Made by a program: the position numbers and the translations under genes. Below are positions 14,401-29,400 of a stretch of 64,000 nt of DNA, in pieces. The notes under the pieces were generated by a model. The model saw only the letters and a program-made list of their open reading frames with translations, searched no databases and was not told the origin of the DNA. The number at the start of each line of letters is the position of its first letter. Position 1 is the stretch's first letter. Source of the stretch: Apostichopus japonicus (Eukaryota > Echinodermata > Holothuroidea > Aspidochirotida > Stichopodidae); the NCBI RefSeq assembly GCF_037975245.1, contig NC_092563.1:6017501-6081500 (forward strand). The letters are read 5' to 3'.

Positions 14401-17400
14401 TTGTGAAGCTGGATTACAAGCTGCATTAGTTAGAATGATATTTCCATCTTCTTGATCAACACACGTAGGGGGATCCCAGGAAGCTAATCCACCAATATTG
14501 CCCGTTAATGACGTAACACTAAAAGATTGAGGGCAGGTAATTACAGGAGGATTGTTGATACCTGTTAACAAAAGATAACAAACATAAACAACCTTTTGAT
14601 AGGTAAATGCATATTGGATGGTGCTTATTTCTATTTATTATGAAATAATTTATAAAAGGCATATCAACATTCCATATCCATAAAGTTCATTGTATAAAGA
14701 TGTTACTACTGAGTCTTCAGTAAAACATTGAAGAAAAGAACCTTCATCAGTGGTAGACTGCAATGAACCATCACATATGATCACAATATTTATTTTTAAG
14801 AGCTTGATGATGATCATGGCATCATCTTCCTGTCTCACAGAAAGACAGACTCTTTGCTTATCATGATATGAAACACATTTCTGGTGACTCACCTGACACG
14901 AAGACATTGAATGTACACTGTGATTGAAGTTGACCACTGTCAGTGCAAGTACAGGTAACTGGACTCGAACCAATGTTAGGGAAGAACCCTCCAGATTGAG
15001 GAACACAAGCTGATTGGTCCAAAACTATGTTTCCATCTTCAATGTCTACACAAGTAGGGATATCCCAGGAAGCAAAATTGCCAACATTGTTTGCCAAGGA
15101 GACAACAGATACATCACCAGGACATGTTATGACAGGAGCATTGTTCTGTCCTAAAGGATCAATCAGAAAAGAACACTTGGAAATAAATGTGTTTCAAATA
15201 ATTATGGTACAATCTTGGGAACCAGTAATTGAACGTAACATTAAAAACAACTAACTTAAAATTTCACATATATCTTAAAAAGTTAAAGTATCAAATGAGA
15301 GTCACATACTAGATAATCTCTTCTGTCAAGTCATAGATATCACTGTCATCATGACATCATAGATATTACATTTTTGCAAGACACATTAAGACTACATTCA
15401 CAATGCTAACAAATCATCTATCATGCTTGAAATGACTGTTGTTAAAATACATCATTAATTGAAGTTCAGTTGCTTTATTTTGATGACAAAGATTTAGCTA
15501 TTAATAGCTTGGGTCAAATCTGGAGATTTCAGTCTCAGGGAAAAATTACCAGTGTACATCTTTCAGTATGTCTAGAAAGTTTGTGTGACAGGTTGCTACT
15601 AGAACCAGATAAATTCTCTCATAAGTTCTAAAAAATCAATGTTGATGTCCTGTTGGCAACATTAAAATTCTACAAGTTTTGTAATATGAATAAAGATTGG
15701 ATGGACTGATAATCGAAATATATTATAGTCCCAGGTAAGATTTTGTAAATCGATCATACAATTTTCAAGTTGTGGCCATAAGTCTGAATGTTCCAGATGC
15801 TGATTAGACAAAAAGACAAGCGTTGTATAATTTTTTAGTATTTTATTGTAATAAAAATAACATGTAGCAGGTAACTCACGATTTACAATGACATTAAAGG
15901 TACATGTATCTGAATTGTCATTGACATTAACAATAACAGACCTTCAAATTCTGACTATGCCAATGATATAACCCATTTACTTACCTTCTACTGTTACAAA
16001 GAATGTACATGGTGTAGTTATAAGTTGGCTGTCAGTACAAGAGCAGGTGACTTCATTGATTCCAGTTCCCTGAAAGAATGCTTGTGAAGCTGGATTACAA
16101 GCTGCATTAGTTAGAATGATATTTCCATCTTCTTGATCAACACACGTAGGGGGATCCCAGGAAGCTAATCCACCAATATTGCCCATTAATGACGTAACAC
16201 TAAAAGATTGAGGGCAGGTAATTACAGGAGGATTGTTGATACCTGTTAACAAAAGATAACAAACAAACAACCTTTGATGGGTAAATGCATATTGGATGGT
16301 GCTTATTTCTATTTATTATGAAATAATTTATAAAAAGGCATATCAACATTCCATATCCATAAAGTTCATTGTATAAAGATGTTACTACTGAGTCTTCAGT
16401 AAAACATTGAAGAAAAGAACCTTCATCAGTGGTAGACTGCAATGAACCATCACATATGATCACAATATTTATTTTTAAGAGCTTGATGATGATCATGGCA
16501 TCATCTTCCTGTCTCACAGAAAGACAGACTCTTTGCTTATCATGATATGAAACACATTTCTGGTGACTCACCTGACACGAAGACATTGAATGTACACTGT
16601 GATTGAAGTTGACCACTGTCAGTGCAAGTACAGGTAACTGGACTCGAACCAATGTTAGGGAAGAACCCTCCAGATTGAGGAACACAAGCTGATTGGTCCA
16701 AAACTATGTTTCCATCTTCAATGTCTACACAAGTAGGGATATCCCAGGAAGCAAAATTGCCAACATTGTTTGCCAAGGAGACAACAGATACATCACCAGG
16801 ACATGTTATGACAGGAGCATTGTTCTGTCCTAAAGGATCAATCAGAAAAGAACACTTGGAAATAAATGTGTTTCAAATAAGGGTGTGACTGTTTAAATGG
16901 TTAACCGTTTAACCGGCCGCAAATGCACTATCCGTTTAGAAAATCACAACCCGTATAAACGGAAAATTTAAAAAAAAAGTCTAATACATTTTAAACATGA
17001 AAATTATATAAAAATATTTAAAGAACTGAGTAATGTACTGCAAACTATCAATAAAATATAGAAAAACGATGTTTTAGGCATGAATAATGTGTTCAATATA
17101 ATTATAGTAGTAGGCCAATAGTCATGAACTCATGATAGTGTCGTCAATTCGTTTTCTCAGTTTATATTTGTGACATATATCACCCGTACATGTACATCGA
17201 TCAATGGCATGGTGAAATCCCGTGTGAAAGTATGTCGACCCCAAAAGACACAAATGGTCGTTCTAGAAAGTACCGTAATAACATTAACAACACAAGGCCA
17301 GTTTGCTCTTTCAGGTCCGCACGTGTACAGCCATTTTTTTCACACATGGTATTATACCGTGCATGCATTGCGGGCGATATTAGCTTTTTACCGTCACGAT

Positions 17401-20400
17401 AAATAGGTCAAAAATAATCGCGATATTTCAATAATTACGATAATTTTTCCCCTAACAGAATTAGTGAAATGTCAAGCTTTGAGTGGACGGAGAAAGAGAG
17501 ATATATGGAGGGGACATTCAAAGAGAATATCTGGAAAACCTTACGATATTTTTCACAAATATTGATGCTTAGATAAGTGCTTCCTCACAATCCAGTCGCC
17601 CCACAATTCACTCCGCTTATGTAAAACTTCTATATATATAACACATGGAAAAACCTGAGTTTTTACACACATAATTCCCACTGACATTGGTCACAGAACA
17701 TAAGTAGGTTATCGACATTCGAAATTTCCAACTTGCCCAAGTTCATCGCACCATGGGAACGACACAACACATTGAACATGATGTTACATTTTCCCGCCAT
17801 CTGGACGCCGAGTGTAAATTTTGGTGTAATATGCAAATTGTGAATGGTACTGTGCTGCCCGGTTAAAACTTAACCTATTGCGACACAAATTTTGGGAAGC
17901 TGTTGAAGTAACTTTTGTATCAAATGTAAAGTACTGTATGGCATGTGACGTCGCTGAAATCGGAGGCTGCTCAAACCAGTTTCAACTTGATTTTTACAAC
18001 CCATAGCATAACACGTGCATGCGTAATTTGTTTTCTAAACATGACTTTTAATGAGTAAGCAGGAAAGGTGGGTAAGTTTTGCTAAGTTAGGCGAGTTTTT
18101 GTTTAAAATCTTGTGATAGATAGACAAATATATTGTTTTTTTCAAAAGTTACGATGTTGCCGAAGCCGAGTTATATAAATTCAGTGATCTGAACTTCTGA
18201 AGACCACGAATACTGATCATGTGTGTTATTCTTTTCAGCAACTATTACACAAAATGTTCGCAATATTATTGGGCCTAATTAGTAATTAACATACATTGAT
18301 CGTCGTCTTGTTGCCTGAAATGCTACCTGTTGGAAAAAACCCTTAATTATTGTACTCATAATGTCCTATTTTCATTAATAGTCGAGTGAGGGTGCGTCGA
18401 AAAAGCCGCGATCTGGAAACGGCGTTTAAACGTTTAACCGACCGGCGGCGATCCGGTTAAATGGTTAGCGAAATATCCTTTAACAACCTTTAGTTTCAAA
18501 TAATTATGGAACAATCTTGGGAACCAGTAATTGAACGTAACATTAAAAACAACTAACTTAAAATTTCACATATATCTTAAAAAGTTAAAGTAACCATGTG
18601 ATTAATCAAATGAGAGTCACATACCAGATAATCTCTTCTGTCAAGTCATAGATATCACTGTCATCATGACATCATAGATATTACATTTTTGTGGGACAAA
18701 TTAAGACTACATTCACAATGCTAACAAATCATCTATCATGCTTGAAATGACTGTGGTTAAAATACATCATTAATTGATTATAATCTATAAAGTATGAAGT
18801 ACTTACCTCTTACAACCACAGTAATCACACATTGAATCACAGAAAGATAGACTCTTTGCTTATCATGATATGAAACACATTCCTGCTGACTCACCTGACA
18901 CAAAGACATTGAATGTACACTGTGATTGAAGTTGACCACTGTCAGTGCAAGTACAGGTAACTGGACTTGAACCAATGTTAGGGAAGAACCCTCCAGATTG
19001 AGGAACACAAGCTGATTGGTCCAAAACTACGTTTCCATCTTCAATGTCTACACAAGTAGGGATATCCCAGGAAGCAAAATTGCCAACATTGTTTGCCAAG
19101 GAGACAACAGATACATCACCAGGACATGTTATGACAGGAGCATTGTTCTGTCCTAAAGGATCAATCAGAAAAGAACACTTGGAAATAAATGCGTTTCAAA
19201 TAATTATGGTACAATCTTGGGAACTAGAAGTTGAACGTAACATTAAAAACAACTAACTTAAAATTTCACATATATCTTAAAAAGTTAAAGTATCAAATGA
19301 GAGTCACATACTAGATAATCTCTTCTGTCAAGTCATAGATATCACTGTCATCATGACATCATAGATATTACATTTTTGCAAGACACATTAAGACTACATT
19401 CACAATGCTAACAAATCATCTATCATGCTTGAAATGACTGTGGTTAAAATACATCATTAATTGAAGTTCAGTTGCTTTATTTTGATGACAAAGATTTAGC
19501 TATTAATAGCTTGGATCAAATCTGGAGATTTTAGTCTCAGGGAAAAATTACCAGTGTACATCTTTCAGTATGTCTAGAAAGTTTGTGTGGCAGGTTGCTA
19601 ATTGAACCAGATAAATTCTCTCATAAGTTCTAAAAAATCAATGTTGATGTCCTGTTGGCAACATTAAAATTCCACAAGTTTTGTAATATGAATAAAGATT
19701 GGATGGACTGATAATCGAAATTTATATAGTCCCAGGTAAGATTTTGTAAATCGATCATACAATTTTCAAGTTGTGGCCATAAGTCTGAATGTTCCAGATG
19801 CTGATTAGACAAAAAGACAAGCGTTGTATAATTTTTTAGTATTTTATTGTAATAAAAATAACATGTAGCAGGTAACTCACGATTTACAATGACATTAAAG
19901 GTACATGTATCTGAATTGCCATTGACATTAACAATAACAGACCTTCAAATTCTGACTATGCCAATGATATAACCCATTTACTTACCTTCTACTGTTACAA
20001 AGAATGTACATTGTGTAGTTATAAGTTGGCTGTCAGTACAAGAGCAGGTGACTTCATTGATTCCAGTTCCCTGAAAGAATGCTTGTGAAGCTGGATTACA
20101 AGCTGCATTAGTTAGAATGATATTTCCATCTTCTTGATCAACACACGTAGGGGGATCCCAGGAAGCTAATCCACCAGTATTGCCAGTTAATGACGTAACA
20201 CTAAAAGATTGAGGGCAGGTAATTACAGGAGGATTGTTGATACCTGTTAACAAAAGATAACAAACATAAACAACCTTTGATGGGTAAATGCATATTGGAT
20301 GGTGCTTATTTCTATTTATTATGAAATAATTTATAAAAAGGCATATCAACATTCCATATCCATAAAGTTCATTGTATAAAGATGTTACTACTGAGTCTTC

Positions 20401-23400
20401 AGTAAAACATTGAAGAAAAGAACCTTCATCAGTGGTAGACTGCAATGAACCATCACATATGATCACAATATTTATTTTTAAGAGCTTGATGATGATCATG
20501 GCATCCTCTTCCTGTCTCACAGAAAGACAGACTCTTTGCTTATCATGATATGAAACACATTCCTGCTGACTCACCTGACACGAAGACATTGAATGTACAC
20601 TGTGATTGAAGTTGACCACTGTCAGTGCAAGTACAGGTAACTGGACTCGAACCAATGTTAGGGAAGAACCCTCCAGATTGAGGAACACAAGCTGATTGGT
20701 CCAAAACTATGTTTCCATCTTCAATGTCTACACAAGTAGGGATATCCCAGGAAGCAAAATTGCCAACATTGTTTGCCAAGGAGACAACAGATACATCACC
20801 AGGACATGTTATGACAGGAGCATTGTTCTGTCCTAAAGGATCAATCAGAAAAGAACACTTGGAAATAAATGTTTTTCAAATAATTATGGTACAATCTTGG
20901 GAACAGTAGTTGAACGTAACATTAAAAGCAACTAACTTAAAATTTCACATATATCTTAAAAAGTTAAAGTATCAAATGAGAGTCACATACTAGATAATCT
21001 CTTCTGTCAAGTCATAGATATCACTGTCATCATGACATCATAGATATTACATTTTTGCAAGACACATTAAGACTACATTCACAATGCTAACAAATCATCT
21101 ATCATGCTTGAAATGACTGTGGTTAAAATACATCATTAATTGAAGTTCAGTTGCTTTATTTTGATGACAAAGATTTAGCTATTAATAGCTTGGATCAAAT
21201 CTGGAGATTTTAGTCTCAGGGAAAAATTACCAGTGTACATCTTTCAGTATGTCTAGAAAGTTTGTGTGACAGGTTGCTACTAGAACCAGATAAATTCTCT
21301 CATAAGTTCTAAAAAATCAATGTTGATGTCCTGTTGGCAACATTAAAATTCTACAAGTTTTGTAATATGAATAAAGATTGGATGGACTGATAATCGAAAT
21401 ATATTATAGTCCCAGGTAAGATTTTGTAAATCGATCATACAATTTTCAAGTTGTGGCCATAAGTCTGAATGTTCCAGATGCTGATTAGACAAAAAGACAA
21501 GCGTTGTATAATTTTTTAGTATTTTATTGTAATAAAAATAACATGTAGCAGGTAACTCACGATTTACAATGACATTAAAGGTACATGTATCTGAATTGTC
21601 ATTGACATTAACAATAACAGACCTTCAAATTCTGACTATGCCAATGATATAACCCATTTGCTTACCTTCTACTGTTACAAAGAATGTACATTGTGTAGTT
21701 ATAAGTTGGCTGTCAGTACAAGAGCAGGTGACTTCATTGATTCCAGTTCCCTGAAAGAATGCTTGTGAAGCTGGATTACAAGCTGCATTAGTTAGAATGA
21801 TATTTCCATCTTCTTGATCAACACACGTAGGGGGATCCCAGGAAGCTAATCCACCAGTATTGCCAGTGGATGACGTAACACTAAAAGATTGAGGGCAGGT
21901 AATAACAGGAGGATTGTTGATACCTGTTAACAAAAGATAACAAACATGAACAACTTCTGATGGGTAAATGCATATTGGATGGTGCTTATTTCTATTTATT
22001 ATGAAATAATTTATAAAAAGGCATATCAACATTTCATATCCATAAAGTTCATTGAATAAAGATTTTACTACTGAGTCTTCAGTAAAACATTTTTTTTTGG
22101 ACATCTTAAGACTACATCCACAGTATGAACAAAGCATCTACCTTGCTGCTTGAAAAAGCTGTCATTAAAATACATCATCACTTGCTTAATGTTTAAATAG
22201 TAAAGATTGGGACCAAATTTGTTTTCAAATAGTAAAGAAAGCACAAGCAAGAGAAAGTACGTCATCATGGAAGATTTTATGCCCATCCATACAAAAGGAA
22301 GTTTGAAATACACTCTAAGCTAAACAAACAATGTATTTAACAGAAAAATTTAAATTTAGTAGCAAAAATGAAAGTTAAACGATTGATAAAGTTCTCTTGC
22401 AAGTTGACCCTGAGCAAAACATTGACATTCACCTATGTGTGAATTAGAACTAACTTAGAGTTACTTTTATTCAAAAGTGGGTGTTATATGTGTTTTATCC
22501 TTTTGTAAGATCAATATGTTTTTTTATTTCAATGTATCTGATAACCAGTGTTCATTCAACAATTCATTTACTGCAGGATAGTTCTTTGGTACCTTGACTA
22601 TGATATTGGTTGATTTATTGTAGTAGGAGACTAATAGCAGGTCCATTCTATAAGTTTATTCTAGTACAGTTACAGTACCTGTGTAAAATTCGCTATCCCC
22701 CAATGTACTTGTGCCTGTACTCATGCAGGGTATTTCCAACATCTACTATAAAGACTAGTGTAATATTATCGGTAGATATACAGCTTATTATCAGTACCAG
22801 GGGGATCTTACTTTAACTCATACTAACACTGCTGAAGTACTCCTCTTCCTACAAGTCTGGTTTTGGAGTAGTAACAAAATTAAACCAATGTACAGTATAT
22901 ATATATATAAATGATTACCCAGTGTGAGAAGAATAACAACATCACAAATAGCCTCATTCATTGATGCGTCATTGAAGGTGTATCTGACAACAGTTTGACC
23001 GGCTGAAAATTGATCTCCAACATTGCCTCCATCCAGTGTAACACTCACTGTTTGCTGAGAGTTATCAGTGGCTGTTGGGGGTGTCCATGTAACCTGGAGT
23101 GTGGTTGCTCCAACAGGTATGACATCCACAATAGGACTTGGACAATTATTGATGGTGGGTGGCGTGACATCTAAAATGAGAGACACAATGCAAAGGATTT
23201 ATGAATACAATATATACAAGAACATTTAACAAACATGCAGACCTATCTGGTTATATAAACGGTTTAAACAAGTAATTACTACCGTCTCCTAGAGTAGGTA
23301 AATTAATCATGTAGTTTTAATTACATGCAGATGTACAAGAGAATAATATCACACAGCCACAACTGATAAAACTGAGAGTTGGGCTAGAATGTGGTGTTTG

Positions 23401-26400
23401 TTAGATAACCTTCTTAGGCCAAGCTAGGCTATTATTTTGTTGTTAAAATGTTGAAATGCTGAATTTCTTCTATTGGAAAGTTGCATGAGACAGTTAATAT
23501 ATTTTCCATTTTACCTATGTACCCCTAAGGTAACTATGTAAATAAATACAGACATTATTCATTAAAATTAAAAGTTCAGTAGGTACAAAAGTCAGTATAT
23601 GACAAATTCTCAAATAAATACAGAATCTGCAAACACACACTGAAGCTTTTAGGTGCCCTTGCTACCTAGTTACCATCAAACTACTAACCTTAATTAACCT
23701 TTTGTAAATTTTATATGCAAGATAAAAGATAACAAAAATATGGTTTAGAGGATTTTCCCTGGGATTTCTTGTGTGAGAGGTCATAACTGGTTTGTGACAG
23801 TGAAGGGCATGAGCATACCTGGGGGGCATGGTTTGTTAAAGATTTGTTAAACATCCTCATGTCAATCATCCTAACAATAAGTTAGATGAAAATGCTATGT
23901 TAAATAGGCAGAACTAGTAGCTGTAGATGATTCAGGGTTTTCTTCCTGCAGCTGACCACAGAGAGAAGTTTTTTCTCAAGCATATTGCAAAATTTTTAAT
24001 CAAATGTAAATGCAGCCTTTGAAGATGCCATTTGGTTTACATTTATGGATAATTTGCACATAGAAGTGTAAGTATTAGAAGCCTTCCAATGCAATGAGAC
24101 AAACATTGGTCAACAAATCTACAATCCAGTGAATGACTCTGAAGTTTTCATTTCAAAGAATGCGAAGCTTAAATACAGAACCATAGATGCGATACAATGA
24201 CATCTACATTTTTGATTGTTCAGCCAACTGGCTGTCTGTCTGACCACAATGTTAAAAAACTAATTTAGAGGTTGAAAATGTTTAATAACAAATCACTTTT
24301 ATTCTCCTGGCATTTTTACGGCGACGGTTCCAATTGAAGAGTAGTATATAAGTGTAATTGAAATTAACCAATGATGGGACAATTTAAGGTGGAGAAAATA
24401 TACTAGTTTGGTAAACATTTTGTGCAAAATGGAACTACTTAACATAAGAGGTCAGTTAGTCACACACTTTTATGTTCATCATACACAATATGTTTAAATC
24501 AGTTATTCAAAAATTCATAAACTTGCAACACTTCTGCCATATTTGGTACACCATGAATTACAAACAAGACTGCCATTTGTTACTGCAGCACAAATATTGA
24601 CACAGCATTGGGATGTTATTAAAGTAAAGATTCAAATGTAAGCTACCATTTTCAGTGTTATATTTTGCTCTTGATACAATTATTTCAAATTTGGCACAAC
24701 TTTCCTCTTGCAACTTCATCAGCATCACCTTACTGAGCATACAACTTATTTGACCCAGTCCACTTGCATTAATTGTGAGTGTTCAAAAATTGTGAATAGT
24801 TATTCGTCATTCTTTCAAATTTTGAAAGTATGAAAGAGTATCGATCTGTCAACAGCTTGCACCTTTATTTCAAAATAACTGTGAGTATAGTTTTGGTGTT
24901 GGGTAGGGATCAATGTCTCCTCTTATCATCCATTACATTCTGGTTCAAAAACATCACCAGGAACCAGATCCTCTTGTCTTAGTAGCTGCTTAAGAGTTTT
25001 CCACTTTGCTGAGCGGAGTCTTCCATGCATTTTATATTTCTGGTTCTCGAATAAGGGTTTTGTATTGTTCTTTGACTGTTTTCAAAGCAACTTCATTCAC
25101 CATAGCAAGTTCAGTGATGTTGAAAGTGGTGCCTTCACCTCCCTCAATACTTGATAAAGTGGTCAGATGCTGAGTGGTCAGATGCTTGTATGTTGTTATT
25201 TGGTTCAACTAAGTTACTAACTGCATAATCTATGATGTTCAATCGGATTCTTCTTCTTGTCATAATTCACTTCCATTAAATTTGAATACAGGGTTCTAAT
25301 TCTATGTTTGTAGACAAGCTAGAAACAACCACTGCATTACAACAAAATTAAGAAATTAAAAACATCTTAGTCTCTGTACAGAATAGATAGCATGTACAGT
25401 ATATCCAAGCAAGCGTAGAGACATTGTTGATTATCTCACCAGTAATTGTAACCTCAAAGGCGCACGAAACGGAATTTCCAGCAGCATCTGAATATGTGAT
25501 GAGCACTGAGGTCATACCAATTGCAAAGAAATCACCAGAACTGAATTGGCTAGCTACACTTGGGGTTTGCCCAGAGTCATCGGTCACAATTATGGGCCCC
25601 CAAGTTGCAAACCCTCCTGCAAGGTTAGGCTCTGCTGTTGCTGACACACCTCCTGTTGGACAGTTCTGAACTACAGGCGGAGTGTTATCACCACTGACTG
25701 CAATAGATATTAAGAGAATTTGCTTGCAACATGGTCACTGAGTTCAGTCGGTATTATGTGTCATTTGATCAATCTATCTGAGATAACATTACTGCTATTT
25801 TTAAACTGAATAGGAATACTTACAAAAAGTATATACCAATCATTTTTTAATGTATACTTTAATCATCAGTGTCGAAGCTGCAGTGCCAATGAAACAATAG
25901 TCTATTAGATTATTTTATGTTACCTTATCATAAATGAAATTGCAGAAAGAGGATGGAAGTTCCTACACTGATTTTAAAATGAATTCTACCAATGTGGTTG
26001 TGTCTTTATAAATATGAGGCACAAAATCAAGAGGAAGATATTTGCAAGATATTCCTCTCAACCTGATAATACACTTGAGCGCTTTAATTAATGTTAGTTT
26101 ACTGAAATTAGAGAACAAGTCTAGAGTTACAGCACTTGTGAGGGCTGTATAGTTGTACGTACACAGCAAGAGAATGTACCGCATCCCCATAATACGCTTT
26201 TGTGGAAAGACCAATATCTATTGAGTAAGGTTTACCCTACTGTACTAATACCAATTTAGGGTAACAAATACAATTCATAACATATTTTAAGAGCTTTGCA
26301 GTCTACAAGCAATCTCAAAGAAAGTTAAATAAACTTATAATAGGATTCACTAAATAAAGTTATTCATCCTAATATCAAATTAAATCAGCTATTTGTCTCA

Positions 26401-29400
26401 AATACACTATCCTGCAACAAATTTACTTTTTAATGATGAATATGCATTTTTCATCTTCCAAACCTGATGTTGTTTTGTTCTTGATAAAATTCAATCTTTC
26501 ATTTTACAACAGAGCACACATTTTCAAACTTGTGTGCTAGATTTCTAGCAATTTATCTTGTATTAAAGACAAAGTTTTATAAAGAAAGTCAAATTACTAC
26601 AAACATGCCACGAGTGCCTGGAACAACTCTCTAACAGTATGGCGTAAGAGAGAAATAAATTTTCAGGATTTAATATAACATGGGATCAAATGGGGATTGT
26701 GGGAATAACACACATTGTGACCTAACCATTTATCATCATTAAAGCCAAGACAGTGTTCTACAAGGTTTAATAAAAAGATTTATACACTTACCGGATACAA
26801 TTCCATCAAAAACACAAGTGTCTATATTCCCAGCATTATCAGTGCAAGTACAACTTATAGAAGTAGTACCAATGGAAAAAAAAGAACCGCTGGCTGGTGT
26901 ACAGAGTACACTTTGAACAGCATTATCATCAGTGCATGTCACTTGATTGTCAAAAATTAAAGCAGTCCCTGCCTGATTTGCTGGTGTGTTGCCCACAATA
27001 ACAGAAGGGCAGACTATCTGAGGATTAGCATCACCTCCAACTGTAAATTAGAAATGGAATTGATAGGCTCAGGCATGAAGAAACTTTCCAATGGAATATT
27101 CATCATGAATAAATAAAGAATATCATCAGGGTATGTATATTGGCCAAGTGGCATCCAAAAATAATTCATAAGATTCTAAACTGCAAAGTTACCACAATGA
27201 CATGATGGATTCACAACAACACTGGGTTGTGTACTTATCAGGCAAACATAACACATTAATGCAATTTATGTAATAAAGTCACACTGCACAGCATAACCAG
27301 AGGTATAAAAAAGATACAACTTGATTTGAAAATTGCCTATGAAAACCAAAGTTGATCTGACCTGAGAGCATCTCAAAACTTTGCCCAGCATTTTAGATAC
27401 CAAACCTAGTAAACAACAAATGATTGTTGAGTGAATCGTAACATTCGTTTTAAGTACTAATGAGTTAAACACCAATTTTAAGCTTTCAGATTATAGAGAT
27501 GCAAATCAAATTAAGTAACAAATGTTTCTCACCTAATGTTACTTCAACAGTAAATTCACATCGCACTTCATTACCAGAAGCATCCGAAAAGATATATATG
27601 ACTGGATTTGTTCCTTGTTCATAAAATCCAAAGTTGTTGATGGGACCATTGACCATTGTAGGAGTTTGCCCAGAGTTATCAGTCACTATCAATGGGTCCC
27701 AAGAAACCTCAGCAAATGGTGCTGTTGTAGTGACAGTCCTGAAAAAATCACCTGGACAATTTTCCACAACTGGTGGAATGTTATCTGCACCTTCATCTAT
27801 AATAACAAATAATAGAGATAAAGTCCAAAATTTAGTAAATAATTTTACCCTTTGTATTAAAATGCTTAGATGCTTCTACCTACAAGAGTAGTACAATCAT
27901 CTGACCCACTGCTGCTGTGTGTGTAGATGTTATTCCCTACAAGCTTAGTACAATCATCTGACACACTGCTGCTGTGTGTGTAGATGCTACTCCCTACAAG
28001 AGTAGTACAATCATCTGACCCATTGCTGCTGAGTGTGTAGATGCTACTACCTACAAGAGTAGTACAATCATCTGACCCATTGCTGCTGAGTGTGTAGATG
28101 CTACTACCTACAAGAGTAGTACAATCATCTGACCCACTGCTGCTGTGTGTGTAGATGTTATTCCCTACAAGAGTAGTACAATCATCTGACAGACTGCTGC
28201 TGTGTGTGTAGATGCTACTCCCTACAAGAGTAGTACTCTGACCCATTGCTGCTGAGTGTGTAGATGCTACTCCCTACAAGAGTAGTACAATCATCTGACC
28301 CATTGCTGCTGAGTGTGTAGATGCTACTACCTACAAGAGTAGTACAATCATCTGACCCACTGCTGCTGTGTGTAGATGTTCTTCCCTACAAGAGTAGTAC
28401 AATCATCTGACCCACTGCTGCTGTGTGTGTGTAGATGCTACTCCCTACAAGAGTAGTACAATCATCTGACACACTGCTGCTGTGTGTGTAGATGCTACTC
28501 CCTACAAGAGTAGTACAATCATCTGACCCATTGCTGCTGAGTGTGTAGATGCTACTACCTACAAGAGTAGTACAATCATCTGACCCATTGCTGCTGAGTG
28601 TGTAGATGCTACTACCTACAAGAGTAGTACAATCATCTGACCCACTGCTGCTGTGTGTGTAGATGTTATTCCCTACAAGAGTAGTACAATCATCTGACCC
28701 ACTGCTGCTGTGTGTGTAGATGCTACTCCCTACAAGAGTAGTACAATCATCTGACACACTGCTGCTGTGTGTGTAGATGCTACTCCCTACAAGAGTAGTA
28801 CTCTGGACCATTGCTGCTGAGTGTGTAGATGCTACTACCTACAAGAGTAGTACAATCATCTGACCCATTGCTGCTGAGTGTGTAGATGCTACTACCTACA
28901 AGAGTAGTACAATCATCTGACCCACTGCTGCTGTGTGTGTAGATGCTACTCCCTACAAGAGTAGTACAATCATCTGACCCATTGCTGCTGAGTGTGTAGA
29001 TGCTACTCCCTACAAGAGTAGTACAATCATCTGACTCACTTCCGCTGTGTGTGTAGATGTTATCCAATACAAGAGTAGTACAATCATCTGACCCACTAAA
29101 GTTGTGCCTGTGAATATGCTACTCCATGAGTATTACAATCTTCTGACTCACTGCTGCTTTGTGTGTAGATGTTATCCAATACAAGAGTAGTACAATCATC
29201 TGACTCACTTCTGCTGTGTGTGTAGATGTTATCCAATACAATAGTAGTACAATCATCTGACCCACTAAAGTTGTGCCTGTGTATATGCTACTCCATGAGT
29301 AGTACAATCTTCTGACTCACTGCTGCTGTGTGTGTAGATGTTATCCAATACAAGAGTAGTACAATCATCTCACTCACTTCTGCTGTGTGTAGATGTTATC

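Noticed and set aside
14650-15006. 118-codon frame beginning MFLNLEGSSLT and its copies
   Set aside because: A shifted frame of the D exon plus intron; no family signature, and it is reproduced only because the unit is duplicated.
19978-20688. 236-codon minus-strand open frame
   Set aside because: It starts in the wrong frame of a D exon, crosses the intron and enters the C exon. The exons have clear splice sites and a different D frame, so this is read-through.
27866-29067. Repetitive SDDCTTLVGSS frames as a coding gene
   Set aside because: They exist only because the minisatellite unit is divisible by three. There is no signal peptide, splice context or HYR relation.
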